Positions 8,685-17,034 of a DNA stretch of 64,000 nt are shown in pieces. The position numbers were made by a program, and so were the translations under genes. The DNA is from Bacteroidota bacterium (GTDB taxonomy: Bacteria > Bacteroidota > Bacteroidia > Sphingobacteriales > Sphingobacteriaceae), in contig JABDBM010000004.1 in assembly GCA_013288685.1 (NCBI GenBank), forward strand, positions 1 through 64,000. Reading direction: 5' to 3'. Positions within the stretch are counted from its first letter, which is position 1. Every line of letters begins with the position of its first letter. The notes under the pieces were generated by a model. It did no database searches. It had not been told where the DNA came from and saw nothing but the letters and a program-made list of their open reading frames with translations.

Positions 8685-9782
8685 ATGAATTTTGTTTTTG
8701 TTAATTACGACTATTCACCCCATATCAGTTCCCCACGCGAGTGGGTAAGCCGGATAAAAGCCCATACAGGCTCGTTGGAGTGCCTCGGGAAAGAAAATAC
8801 CGTAGTCCGTGTTGAGCAAATTAACTATTCGGGTGATGTATCTCATAACGGCGTGCGGTACTTTTTTGCAGATTATGGCAAAAACAACACCACGTTTCCG
8901 TGGAAATTAAACCGCTTTATTGAGGATTTAAATGCCGATATAGTGATTGTGCAAGGCCTGCAATATCCCCTTCAGGTAATGCAATTGCGTTTAAGGTTAA
9001 ATAAAAAAACAAAAATTATAGTACAGCACTATGCCGAATCGCCGGCAAGTGGTATCAAGAAGTATTTCCAGCGGATGGCCGACAAGCACATTGATGCTTA
9101 TTTATTTGGGTCGCGCGCAACCGGTATCAACTGGGTTAACCAGGGAAACCTTTCAACAACCGATAAGATATACGAGGTAATGGAAGTATCCTCCACGTTT
9201 TATCCCGTTGAAAAAACGCTGGCCCGCAAAACAACCGGCGTAATTGGCCATCAGGTTTTTTTGTGGGTAGGTACCCTTACCCAGCATAAAGACCCTATAA
9301 CTGTTGTGAAGGCATTTTTGAAGTTTGCTGCTTTGGAACCATGGGCCAGATTGTACATGATTTACCGGAACGATGCTTTGCTGCCCCGTATTAAAGAGCT
9401 TTTGGATGCAGCGGAAATAAAAAATGTGGTGACTTTAGTTGGCGAAGTATTAGACGACGAATTACTTTACTGGTATAACAGCGCCGATTTTATCATCTCC
9501 GGGTCGCGGTATGACGAAAGCGGAGTGGTTGTTTGCGAGGCGATGTCATGCGGTTGTATCCCGATAGTAACCGATATTCCAGCCTTTAGCAGGTTAACTG
9601 ACGAGGGCAAATGCGGCCTCTCCTACCTTGCAGGGAATGATGCGGCTTTATTTTCGACCCTAATGCGAACTATGGGGTTGAACATACAAGAAAAACAACA
9701 AAAATCATTGGACTATTTTAGCTCCAAACTTTCATTTGAAGCCATAGCCCGCCAGATACACGAGGTTGCAGTTTCGCTATAG
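8685..9782 (+). CDS. Glycosyltransferase, GT4-like, copy 2 with altered EX7E motif
   Basis: The 365-aa paralogue is collinear with copy 1: the same MNxVFVxYxYS start, the VMEVSSTFY segment, and FLWVGTLTQHKDP opening the donor domain. At the EX7E position it reads DESGVVVCE, so the first conserved glutamate is aspartate (Asp277) and the following Gly is Glu. In GT4 enzymes this glutamate contacts the donor, so activity or donor specificity may differ from copy 1. An 80-bp gap separates the two copies and contains a possible promoter element, so this copy may be separately expressed. It is the last rightward gene of the cluster. Confidence 0.83.
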   Translation: MNFVFVNYDYSPHISSPREWVSRIKAHTGSLECLGKENTVVRVEQINYSGDVSHNGVRYFFADYGKNNTTFPWKLNRFIEDLNADIVIVQGLQYPLQVMQLRLRLNKKTKIIVQHYAESPASGIKKYFQRMADKHIDAYLFGSRATGINWVNQGNLSTTDKIYEVMEVSSTFYPVEKTLARKTTGVIGHQVFLWVGTLTQHKDPITVVKAFLKFAALEPWARLYMIYRNDALLPRIKELLDAAEIKNVVTLVGEVLDDELLYWYNSADFIISGSRYDESGVVVCEAMSCGCIPIVTDIPAFSRLTDEGKCGLSYLAGNDAALFSTLMRTMGLNIQEKQQKSLDYFSSKLSFEAIARQIHEVAVSL

Positions 9783-9792
9783 CGAACGAAGT

Positions 9793-9870
9793 AAGACAAC
9801 AAGAGTCAAGATTATGAATTATAAACTCCTGGCTCTTGTTTCTTGATGTCTTGTTTCTTTTTTCTTGCTT
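9793..9870. terminator. Inverted-repeat region between convergent genes
   Basis: AACAAGAG (9798-9805) pairs with CTCTTGTT (9833-9840), with additional imperfect pairing of AAGACA with TGTCTT further out. T-rich sequence (TTGTTTCTTTTTTC) follows on the plus strand. It lies between two convergent glycosyltransferase genes and could terminate transcription from the left. The TCTTG words are repeated several times, as in the gap at 51,240-51,283. Confidence 0.45.
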
Positions 9871-9885
9871 TTATGTCTCTTGCCA

Positions 9886-10947
9886 TTAACATGCAAACAA
9901 GCTGATCACATTTTTTGCAATTTGCTGGGCGGGGCACATCAATACCGGGTCATGGCCGCGTTTGGTGTCTTTTAGTACAGTTAAAATTTCGGCACTCATT
10001 TCCTCTTTATTTTTCACCACATGATGATGCCTGAAGTTTTTAGTCATAGGTTTACAAAACGACACTACATGCGCCCCTGCATATAAGGCCTCTGATAATA
10101 CCGCGCCAAATCCTTCGTAATTTGATGGGTGCAAAAATATTTTCGTCCGCTGCATCAGTGCCAGCACCTCCTGATGGGGAAGTTCTCCTGCAAACGTTAG
10201 GTTATTTTCCAATTTATAGTTGGCGACCCTAATTTTCAGATGTTCCAATTCAGGCCCTTTTCCGCAGATTACCGCTTTTATATCAGGCAAAAAATTCTTT
10301 ACAAAAAACAAAGCATCTATAAAAACATCATATTGCTTCAATGGAATCAGCGAACCCGCGCCCAAAATATCGATATCCCTTTTTAATGGCGCCTCTCCAA
10401 ATAAGCCGGTATCAATGCCCACCGGCACAACATGCAGCGGTGCGATGCCATAATTCTTTTTAATTTCCTTCGCCAAAAAATCCGAAAGGGCAATTAACGA
10501 ATCGCCACGGGGTTTTATCCATCTAAAATACTTATTACCACTTTTGGCATCCTGCCCCAGCAACCAACTATAATGACATAGATTATTTAACCGACCGAAA
10601 TAATTACCAATAAAGGCGCATTCGCCAAACCAAAAACTTAGTAAGCCCAGCAATTGGTTTTCCTTATTTAGCTTTCGTAAAATAAACCATGCTTTTACCC
10701 ATGTAAACAGCCTGAATAACCTCCCGCGTTCCTTCCCGCCAATAGCAATAACTTTTACTCCGTACCAATCATATTCAGCAGCAAAAAACGGGTACTGAAA
10801 CGTCAAAACGATAACGTTAAGACCAGGACACACCTCTTTAAGCGCCTTCACAAATATTTGCTGCGGAGGCATGCAAGCCGTGTCGGCCTCGTTTGCAGGG
10901 AAGCCGGGACTAAGAATAACCAACGTTTCGGGCTTATTCTCCATCAA
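9886..10947 (-). CDS. Glycosyltransferase, GT4-like
   Basis: The 353-aa protein has GT-B features: ILGAGSLIPLKQYDVF opens the donor-binding half, AVICGKGPELE is the mid-domain motif, and EX7E is intact as EGFGAVLSE (Glu278 and Glu286). It is not a close relative of the tandem pair to its left. Its start overlaps the end of the ABC exporter gene by 14 bp, so the two are one operon and translationally coupled. Export of a glycosylated lipid or natural product is a reasonable joint role, but the product is unknown. Confidence 0.85.
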   Translation of the reverse strand: MMENKPETLVILSPGFPANEADTACMPPQQIFVKALKEVCPGLNVIVLTFQYPFFAAEYDWYGVKVIAIGGKERGRLFRLFTWVKAWFILRKLNKENQLLGLLSFWFGECAFIGNYFGRLNNLCHYSWLLGQDAKSGNKYFRWIKPRGDSLIALSDFLAKEIKKNYGIAPLHVVPVGIDTGLFGEAPLKRDIDILGAGSLIPLKQYDVFIDALFFVKNFLPDIKAVICGKGPELEHLKIRVANYKLENNLTFAGELPHQEVLALMQRTKIFLHPSNYEGFGAVLSEALYAGAHVVSFCKPMTKNFRHHHVVKNKEEMSAEILTVLKDTKRGHDPVLMCPAQQIAKNVISLFAC

Positions 10948-12598
10948 GCGCTATTATTTTATTGCAAAAACTTAAACTTTGTTTATTATGGGTAATAAAT
11001 AATATCATTTTGCCCAGGGAAGCAAGCGTTTGCAGCTGTTTAAGTATACTTTGCTCGGCCTGGTCATCCATTTCGCTAAAGGGCTCATCCAAAATCAACA
11101 AGTCGAAATCATGATATAGCGCACGCGCCAGCATGATCCTTTGCCTCTGGCCGCCACTTATATTTTTACCGTTTTCTCTTATTATCTTTTCCAAACCTTC
11201 GGGATATTTATCCAAAAACTCATCAATTCCACAAATAGCCATCACCTCCTCAATTTTCTCCCTGTTATAATCATCATCACTCAACGTTATGTTTTTCAGA
11301 ATAGAGTCGTGTATAAAAAAAGGCTGTTGCTTAACATACGATATTTTACTCAGGTACGATTGCCGTTCTATAGCGGATATTTTTTTATCATCAAAACAGA
11401 TAGTACCGCTGTCCGATTCCAAAAAACCAAGTAAAAGATTGATGATAGTTGTTTTCCCTTTGCCTGAATTCCCCGAGATTCCGGCAAAATCACCTGGCGA
11501 TAACTGAAAACTAAGCCCGTTTAAAATTCGATGATCTTTATAACGAAAATCAACTTGGTGGAAACTAACGGAGGTTATAGTGGCTTTGGCCGGTTTAGTA
11601 ATCGAGTGAGTTTTATTAGCCTCCATGAGGTCACTTACAGTAAACTGGTAAGTCTTCATCTGCCCGGTGCTGTTTAGTATTTTTACTATACCCGGAATAA
11701 TTTTATACGACGCAGCCATGAAAACACCAATGGTTAACAAATCTATAGCTGGTCCGTTTGCCGACCATTTGTTAATAGCCACCAATATAAAAAAGCCCAA
11801 AATAGCAAAGACTTCTATCAGCCGCGAAGGCAGGCTTTGCAAAGTTTGCTGTGCAGCAATATTCTCATTTAACTGTTGCTGATAGTTGTGATAACGGTTG
11901 GCAAAAAAATCGTTTCGTTCGTAAATATTGCTCTCTACGTAACCGGCCAGCGACTCCTGTAAGTGCTGGATAGTTTTTTCGTTCGCTCTTTTAGTATGGA
12001 TTCGTACTTCCTTCAATTTTTTACGGATAAACCAACCCAACAGCACAACAGGTGGTAATAGTAAAAGCAATAACAGCAGGAAAAGCGTAGGATGATAAAA
12101 AAGGATAGCACACGTGGTAAAAAATATCAGGATAATTTGCGAAACGACCTGCTGAAAATTGGTGAGGATATAGTGGCAAAATTCAATGGGCTGCTGGCTA
12201 ATCCTCCTGATCTGCACAGCCGAATCAATACTTACAAACCGGGTGTACTCATCGTTTAAATAACGTAGGATATTCCTTTTCGATAACCTTGAAGCCACTC
12301 CGTAAAAAAAATGGTGCTGTGATTTTAAACCCATAAAACCAAACCAGTTTTTGACGCTAAACAGAAGCAGGAACACCCCGATAAGCATTAACGAGTTTTG
12401 GTTTAAGAAAGCAACAGGGACGAATGAAATTTTTGGCGGCACCGTATTTTTTGTATAAAAATTTATCACAACCAATAGCACTCCTAAAAAAGCAATATCC
12501 AATATGCCTATAAGCAAATCGAAAACGATAAGCTTATACAGCTTTACCTTTTCGGCTCTATTCAAAATGTTTAAAATACCCGGTATAATTTGCTTCAA
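10934..12598 (-). CDS. ABC exporter, fused permease-ATPase (MsbA/lipid-exporter-like)
   Basis: The 554-aa half-transporter has an N-terminal membrane domain of about six helices (for example the segments around residues 22-45, 70-90, 145-170 and 240-265), then an ATPase domain. Walker A is GNSGKGKTT at about 366-374, the signature ISGGQRQR is near 470, Walker B LLILDEPF near 490, and the switch histidine is in ITHNKQS. This is the type I exporter layout, acting as a homodimer in the inner membrane. With a glycosyltransferase overlapping its 3' end and another sugar/radical-SAM cluster next door, it may flip a glycolipid or export a modified small molecule. Confidence 0.88.
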   Translation of the reverse strand: MKQIIPGILNILNRAEKVKLYKLIVFDLLIGILDIAFLGVLLVVINFYTKNTVPPKISFVPVAFLNQNSLMLIGVFLLLFSVKNWFGFMGLKSQHHFFYGVASRLSKRNILRYLNDEYTRFVSIDSAVQIRRISQQPIEFCHYILTNFQQVVSQIILIFFTTCAILFYHPTLFLLLLLLLLPPVVLLGWFIRKKLKEVRIHTKRANEKTIQHLQESLAGYVESNIYERNDFFANRYHNYQQQLNENIAAQQTLQSLPSRLIEVFAILGFFILVAINKWSANGPAIDLLTIGVFMAASYKIIPGIVKILNSTGQMKTYQFTVSDLMEANKTHSITKPAKATITSVSFHQVDFRYKDHRILNGLSFQLSPGDFAGISGNSGKGKTTIINLLLGFLESDSGTICFDDKKISAIERQSYLSKISYVKQQPFFIHDSILKNITLSDDDYNREKIEEVMAICGIDEFLDKYPEGLEKIIRENGKNISGGQRQRIMLARALYHDFDLLILDEPFSEMDDQAEQSILKQLQTLASLGKMILFITHNKQSLSFCNKIIALDGE

Positions 12599-12742
12599 GG
12601 TGTGGCTTGTAAAAGGGATGTAGCCCGTTCCGGACTATAAAATATCTTTTTTACAAAATACGCAGGAAGTATTGATGCGGTTGCCTGATAGGAATATTAT
12701 TAAAAATAATATTTGCGGGGAGGAATGACTCTCCCAGCGATA

Positions 12743-12867
12743 TCATTTCGAACGCAGTGAGAAAACTTTACAAACAAGTAACGCTGATATGCGTAGTCAC
12801 AGTGCATAGCGGCCATACATAGTTCGCAACGTATGGCGCTAAAGTTTTCTCACTGCGTTCGAAATGA
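12743..12867. repeat. 125-bp MITE/REP-like element with perfect 28-bp terminal inverted repeats
   Basis: The left arm 12743-12770 (starting TCATTTCGAACGCAGTGA) is the exact reverse complement of 12840-12867. The loop contains a second stem, GCCATAC (12812-12818) with GTATGGC (12831-12837). No coding capacity and no obvious target-site duplication is visible. It fills most of the 297-bp gap between the exporter start and the end of the histidine kinase gene. The arm resembles an interspersed sequence I associate with Bacteroidota genomes (TCATTTCGAnnnnnGTGAG), but I cannot check copy number. Confidence 0.8.
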
Positions 12868-12895
12868 CATTGGGGTATTGGCGGCGTGGAAATCT

Positions 12896-14188
12896 CTAAA
12901 AATATATCGAAAACTCCGTCTGCTTTTCCGCAACCGTTTTCAACGAAAACTCAAATCCGTGGTTTACCAATATTTCGCGTACCAGGGTTAAGCCTATCCC
13001 CTGGCCATCTTTTTTGGTACTAAAAAACGGAGAAAAGAGATTAGCGGCTAATTCGGCGCTAATGCCGGCGCCGGTATCTGTTATAATAAGGGTTTTATTG
13101 GTAGTTGTAAACCGGATGTGGCCCTGCGCCCCTATCGCCTCAATGGCATTCTTAACAATATTAATCAATACCTGCTCCAATTGCTGCTCATCGGCCATGA
13201 CAATTAATTGTTCCCCAACCAGGTTAAATTCAAATTCAATTTCATTTTCTTGCGCCCTGATGCTCATTAGTTTCGACACTGAATCGATCAATTGATGCAG
13301 GTTAACCGGGCGTTTATTGGCGGCGGGCAATTTTACCAGATCGGCAAAATTGCGCATAAAAAGGTTCAGATTTTGGTTACGATCAACAGCAACCTGCAGG
13401 GCGTCTTTTAAATCATTAAACCTATGACTTTCCCAAAGATTGTCGTTTTTTAATGCCGATTGCATAATGGAATTTACAGGCCCCACCGTATTGTTAACCT
13501 CGTGCGCCATCATGCGGATCACCTTGCCATACACATTTTTTTCGGCCGCCACTATTTCGGCAGTTAAATCTTCTATCATGATAAAATGACGGGAAAAACC
13601 CCTGTCGATAAAATGCGATTTTTGCAACAGGAAGGTGTTTACACCGTCAACTTTAACGGTGGCAGTTTGGCCCGATTGTAATCGTTTGATATAGTCAAAA
13701 AGCGGATGCGGATGCTTATCAACAGGATAACCGATCAGCTCATTGGCTTCCATTCCTAAAATCTGTAAAGCCCTGGGATTTATTTGCTGAATATGATCGT
13801 CAAAATCCAATATCACAATGCCGGTTGGCGATGTAAATATCAGCTTCTCCAAAAAAAAATGTTGTTGTTCCCGCCGTGTGCGTTCAATACGTAACTCGTC
13901 CATCATTTGGTTGTACACATCAATCAAGTGGTCCATTTCGTGCTTGCCGGTGGATACGAATTTGACGTTAAAATCCCTGTCCTTAATGGCTTCCACACCC
14001 TGCATCAACGTTTTTAACGGTTGTAACAGTTGAACATACAATTGCCAGGCAATAACAATGGAGATGATAACAAATACCTCCGAAACAATAAAAAAGATAT
14101 TATTAACCCGGAAGATGTAATAGCTAAGCACCAGGGTAACCAGATGTACTATTACTACAAATAAAACATACTTAGTCCTCAGCTTCAT
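12896..14188 (-). CDS. Sensor histidine kinase (NtrB-like, PAS-containing), partner of the sigma-54 regulator
   Basis: The 430-aa protein has two N-terminal membrane helices (about 7-27 and 31-50) with almost no periplasmic loop, so it probably senses a membrane or cytoplasmic signal. A HAMP-like segment (LQPLKTLMQGVEAI) follows, then a PAS domain at about 115-225. The phospho-acceptor is His229 in MMAHEVNN. The ATPase domain has NIVKNAIEAIG, ITDTGAGI and GQGIGLTLV. It overlaps the end of the response-regulator gene by 17 bp, so it is co-translated with its cognate regulator. It is the last gene of the efflux operon, which suggests that it monitors substrate or envelope stress handled by the pump. 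Confidence 0.88.
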   Translation of the reverse strand: MKLRTKYVLFVVIVHLVTLVLSYYIFRVNNIFFIVSEVFVIISIVIAWQLYVQLLQPLKTLMQGVEAIKDRDFNVKFVSTGKHEMDHLIDVYNQMMDELRIERTRREQQHFFLEKLIFTSPTGIVILDFDDHIQQINPRALQILGMEANELIGYPVDKHPHPLFDYIKRLQSGQTATVKVDGVNTFLLQKSHFIDRGFSRHFIMIEDLTAEIVAAEKNVYGKVIRMMAHEVNNTVGPVNSIMQSALKNDNLWESHRFNDLKDALQVAVDRNQNLNLFMRNFADLVKLPAANKRPVNLHQLIDSVSKLMSIRAQENEIEFEFNLVGEQLIVMADEQQLEQVLINIVKNAIEAIGAQGHIRFTTTNKTLIITDTGAGISAELAANLFSPFFSTKKDGQGIGLTLVREILVNHGFEFSLKTVAEKQTEFSIYF

Positions 14189-15545
14189 CGTAAGGAATTT
14201 GGTATTTATCCAGTCTGCGGTATAAAGCGCTGCGGGTTAGTCCCAGCGAAGCCGACGCCTTTGATATTTTGTTTTTATGGTATTCCATCGCCCGCTTTAT
14301 CATTTCTACTTCTACCTCCTCCAAAGTTAAAGTGCCAATGCCCGGCAATTGCATATTTCCCTTTTTAACAGGCGATAGTTCGAGTTGTGATCGAAAATCG
14401 TCTATATCCAACTCATCCCTTTTGCTCACCAATATAGTGCGTTCCACCAGGTTTTTTAACTGGCGGATATTACCTGGCAGCGGCAATTGTTGCAGCCATT
14501 TCATGGCGCTATTGGTTACCGATAAGGCCGGACGATTATATATTTCCTTTAAGTTACTGATAAAAAAATTTACCAGCAGCGGGATATCCTTTGGTCTATC
14601 GCGTAAAGCAGGCAAATAAACAGTAATCAAGTTGATGCGGTATAGCAAGTCCTCCCTAAAAGTAGTCCTGCTTACCATTTCGTTCAGGTTTTTGTTGGTG
14701 GCGCAAACTATCCTCACGTCAACCGATTTAGAGCGGCTATTCCCAAGCACTTCGTAGGTTCTGTCCTGCAACACACGTAATAACTTTACCTGGCTGCCGG
14801 CATCCAAATCGCCAATTTCATCCAGAAAGATAGTACCTTTATTAGCCATTTCAAACCGGCCAATCCTATCGAACCGTGCATCGGTAAAAGCCCCGCGCAC
14901 ATGCCCAAACATTTCACTCTCAAACAACGAGGTCGAAATCCCGCCAAGGTTTACCTTAATAAATGGCTTATTTCGCCGAAGGCTGTTTTGGTGGATAGCT
15001 TCCGCGATGAGCTCCTTACCCGTGCCACTTTCGCCCATTACCAATATAGAAGCATCGGTACCGGCTACGCGACCGATGGTTTCTAAAATATTCAGCATCT
15101 GCGGGTCCTCGCCAATAATGTGCTGAAAATTATAAGCTTTATCTAACTGCTTGCGGGTATGGTGTTCTGTTTTTTTCTCCTGTAAATCCAGTAGTGTTTT
15201 CACCGATTGCAGTAAATGATCGTTACTCCAGGGTTTGTTTATAAAGTCATTTGCTCCGGCTTTCATCCCGCGCACGGCCAGTTCAATACTTGCCCAACCG
15301 GTAATTAATATCACCGGTATGGCAGCATTTATTTTTTTGATATTATCCAAAAGCTCCATACCTTCTTTTCCAGAAGTATCGTTGGAGAAATTAAGATCGA
15401 GTATAATGAGTTCGGGACTATTTTTTTTGATGCTCTTCAGCGCCTCGGCCGGGCCACTGCATGCAGAAACTTCATAACCCTCGTCTTTTAACAACAAGAG
15501 TAATGAAGTTCGTACCGCAATATCATCGTCGATGATTAGTATCAT
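14172..15545 (-). CDS. Sigma-54-dependent response regulator (NtrC family)
   Basis: The 457-aa protein has three domains. The receiver has acidic residues at 6-8 and phospho-acceptor Asp50. The AAA+ sigma-54 activation domain has Walker A GESGTGKE, the GAFTDA loop that contacts sigma-54, and FLDEIGDL as Walker B. The C-terminal Fis-type helix-turn-helix is KASASLGLTRSALYRRL. It lies downstream of the five efflux genes and overlaps its kinase gene, so it likely drives its own operon from the sigma-54-like promoter at 21,955-21,969. Family and architecture are certain; the regulon is inferred from neighbourhood. Confidence 0.93.
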   Translation of the reverse strand: MILIIDDDIAVRTSLLLLLKDEGYEVSACSGPAEALKSIKKNSPELIILDLNFSNDTSGKEGMELLDNIKKINAAIPVILITGWASIELAVRGMKAGANDFINKPWSNDHLLQSVKTLLDLQEKKTEHHTRKQLDKAYNFQHIIGEDPQMLNILETIGRVAGTDASILVMGESGTGKELIAEAIHQNSLRRNKPFIKVNLGGISTSLFESEMFGHVRGAFTDARFDRIGRFEMANKGTIFLDEIGDLDAGSQVKLLRVLQDRTYEVLGNSRSKSVDVRIVCATNKNLNEMVSRTTFREDLLYRINLITVYLPALRDRPKDIPLLVNFFISNLKEIYNRPALSVTNSAMKWLQQLPLPGNIRQLKNLVERTILVSKRDELDIDDFRSQLELSPVKKGNMQLPGIGTLTLEEVEVEMIKRAMEYHKNKISKASASLGLTRSALYRRLDKYQIPYDEAED

Positions 15546-15564
15546 ATATGCAATAATAAAAAAA

Positions 15565-15821
15565 TGAACCGGGATTAAACGGATTAAGGGGATTTCAGGA
15601 GTTTTGGATCACAGATTTTAAAATGATTTTACTGATTACGCTGATTAAAGAACATAAATCTTGGATTCATTTTTTATTAATCTGTGTAATCAGTAAAATC
15701 TGTGATTCAAAAATTTCCTCATCCATAAATCCCTAAAATCTGTTTAATCCCGGTCCAGACAAATCCGATAAATCCTTAAAATCCGTGTAATCCCGGTCAA
15801 AATCCCCTTAATCCCGGTTCA
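15565..15821. repeat. Large imperfect inverted repeat within the efflux operon
   Basis: The whole gap between regulator and permease is one long imperfect palindrome. TGAACCGGGATT (15565-15576) pairs with 15810-15821, GGATTAAGGGGATT (15581-15594) with 15801-15814, ATCACAGATT (15608-15617) with 15697-15706, and ATTTTACTGATTAC (15626-15639) with 15686-15699. The decamer AATCTGTGAT recurs at 22,213 and 22,235. No protein is encoded. In RNA it would form a long stem between the pump genes and the regulator genes. Confidence 0.8.
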
Positions 15822-15823
15822 GG

Positions 15824-17008
15824 TTATTCCTCATGCAAAGCCACCGCAGGATATATAGCCGCAGCCTGCCTTCCCGGGTACAACGAGCAAATAAACACCA
15901 GTAAATAAATAAATATTAACGATAACACCAACGCTATAATGTAAATACTTGCTTGTAAATCAAACACATTAAGCAATGGAAACTGCACCGCAAAGAATGA
16001 ACCTATGATTAGTGCGAGCGTAGCCAAAATCATCGATTCGGCAATTAATTGCGACGATACCGATTTGCCAGTTGCGCCAACAGCCCGGCGCAGGCCAATT
16101 TCGCCACGGCGTTTATTGATATTGTACCATAACACACCAAATAAGCCCAACGCTACATTGATTACCAGGAAACAGCCCACTATAGAAAGCACAATCATCG
16201 GCACCACGGCAAATAAATTGGTGTTTGTGCGTTTATTGACGAGGTGGTCAATCTCAATGTCGGAATTTTTCATGTAATTGGCCATGGTTTTATATAAACG
16301 GCCCTCAAATGCAGCATCGGCATCGGGTGTAACCTGCACCATAACTTTACCCAGCCAGCGAAATGCACTGGTATCGGCCCGGTAATATACACCCGGCCCG
16401 GCGGCAACATAATCACCACCTGCTTTAATGCTTTGCACCACGCCAATCACCTTCCTCAGGTTTTTACCGTCGTTGTCGCCTACCATTTTACCAATGGCTT
16501 CACCGGTGCCAAACATTTTCTCCTTCAGGTCACTGTTAATTACAATTTCCTTGTCCTTCAATACGATATCGTCTTTAGTGTACCAACGGCCGCTCAGTAA
16601 CTGCATGGTCATAGTGGGCATGTAGCTGTCCTCAACTGTGTATTGATTAACATTATCTACCTTTAAACCTTTGTAACTCTCCCCTCCCGACCACCGGTTT
16701 TGATAAAATGGCACGTTGTCGCTGCAAAAGCTTATATTTTTTACCTGCGGCATTGACTTTATAGCCTGCCTTAAATTTTCATAAAATGTAACCAGCGAAT
16801 CGGTGTTTTTTGTATTGTAAGCGTTATTGTAGCTAACCGTCCACACGTTTTCGTATTCAAAGCCCATCGGCTTTTTATAATTGTTATAATAGTAAACCAG
16901 CAGTGTAAACACCGCAAATATGACCATGAACGAAACCAATATTTCGGTCATCAATAAAAAGTTTTGTTTCTTTTTATTCCATATCAGTTTAAATAAATGC
17001 TTTATCAT
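15824..17008 (-). CDS. MacB/FtsX-like ABC transporter permease
   Basis: The 394-aa protein has the four-helix MacB-type layout. One N-terminal membrane segment (about 17-40) precedes a large periplasmic domain of about 230 residues, and three C-terminal helices (around 275-300, 325-350 and 360-380) are separated by the conserved cytoplasmic NKRRGEIGLRRAVGA segment of FtsX-family permeases. It partners with the ATPase at 18,289 and a second permease 26 bp upstream, probably as a heterodimer. MacB-type systems use ATP to drive a periplasmic adaptor and TolC channel rather than to pump across the inner membrane. The substrate is unknown. Confidence 0.88.
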   Translation of the reverse strand: MIKHLFKLIWNKKKQNFLLMTEILVSFMVIFAVFTLLVYYYNNYKKPMGFEYENVWTVSYNNAYNTKNTDSLVTFYENLRQAIKSMPQVKNISFCSDNVPFYQNRWSGGESYKGLKVDNVNQYTVEDSYMPTMTMQLLSGRWYTKDDIVLKDKEIVINSDLKEKMFGTGEAIGKMVGDNDGKNLRKVIGVVQSIKAGGDYVAAGPGVYYRADTSAFRWLGKVMVQVTPDADAAFEGRLYKTMANYMKNSDIEIDHLVNKRTNTNLFAVVPMIVLSIVGCFLVINVALGLFGVLWYNINKRRGEIGLRRAVGATGKSVSSQLIAESMILATLALIIGSFFAVQFPLLNVFDLQASIYIIALVLSLIFIYLLVFICSLYPGRQAAAIYPAVALHEE

Positions 17009-17034
17009 AATATTTTTTATTTTAAATGATTGAA

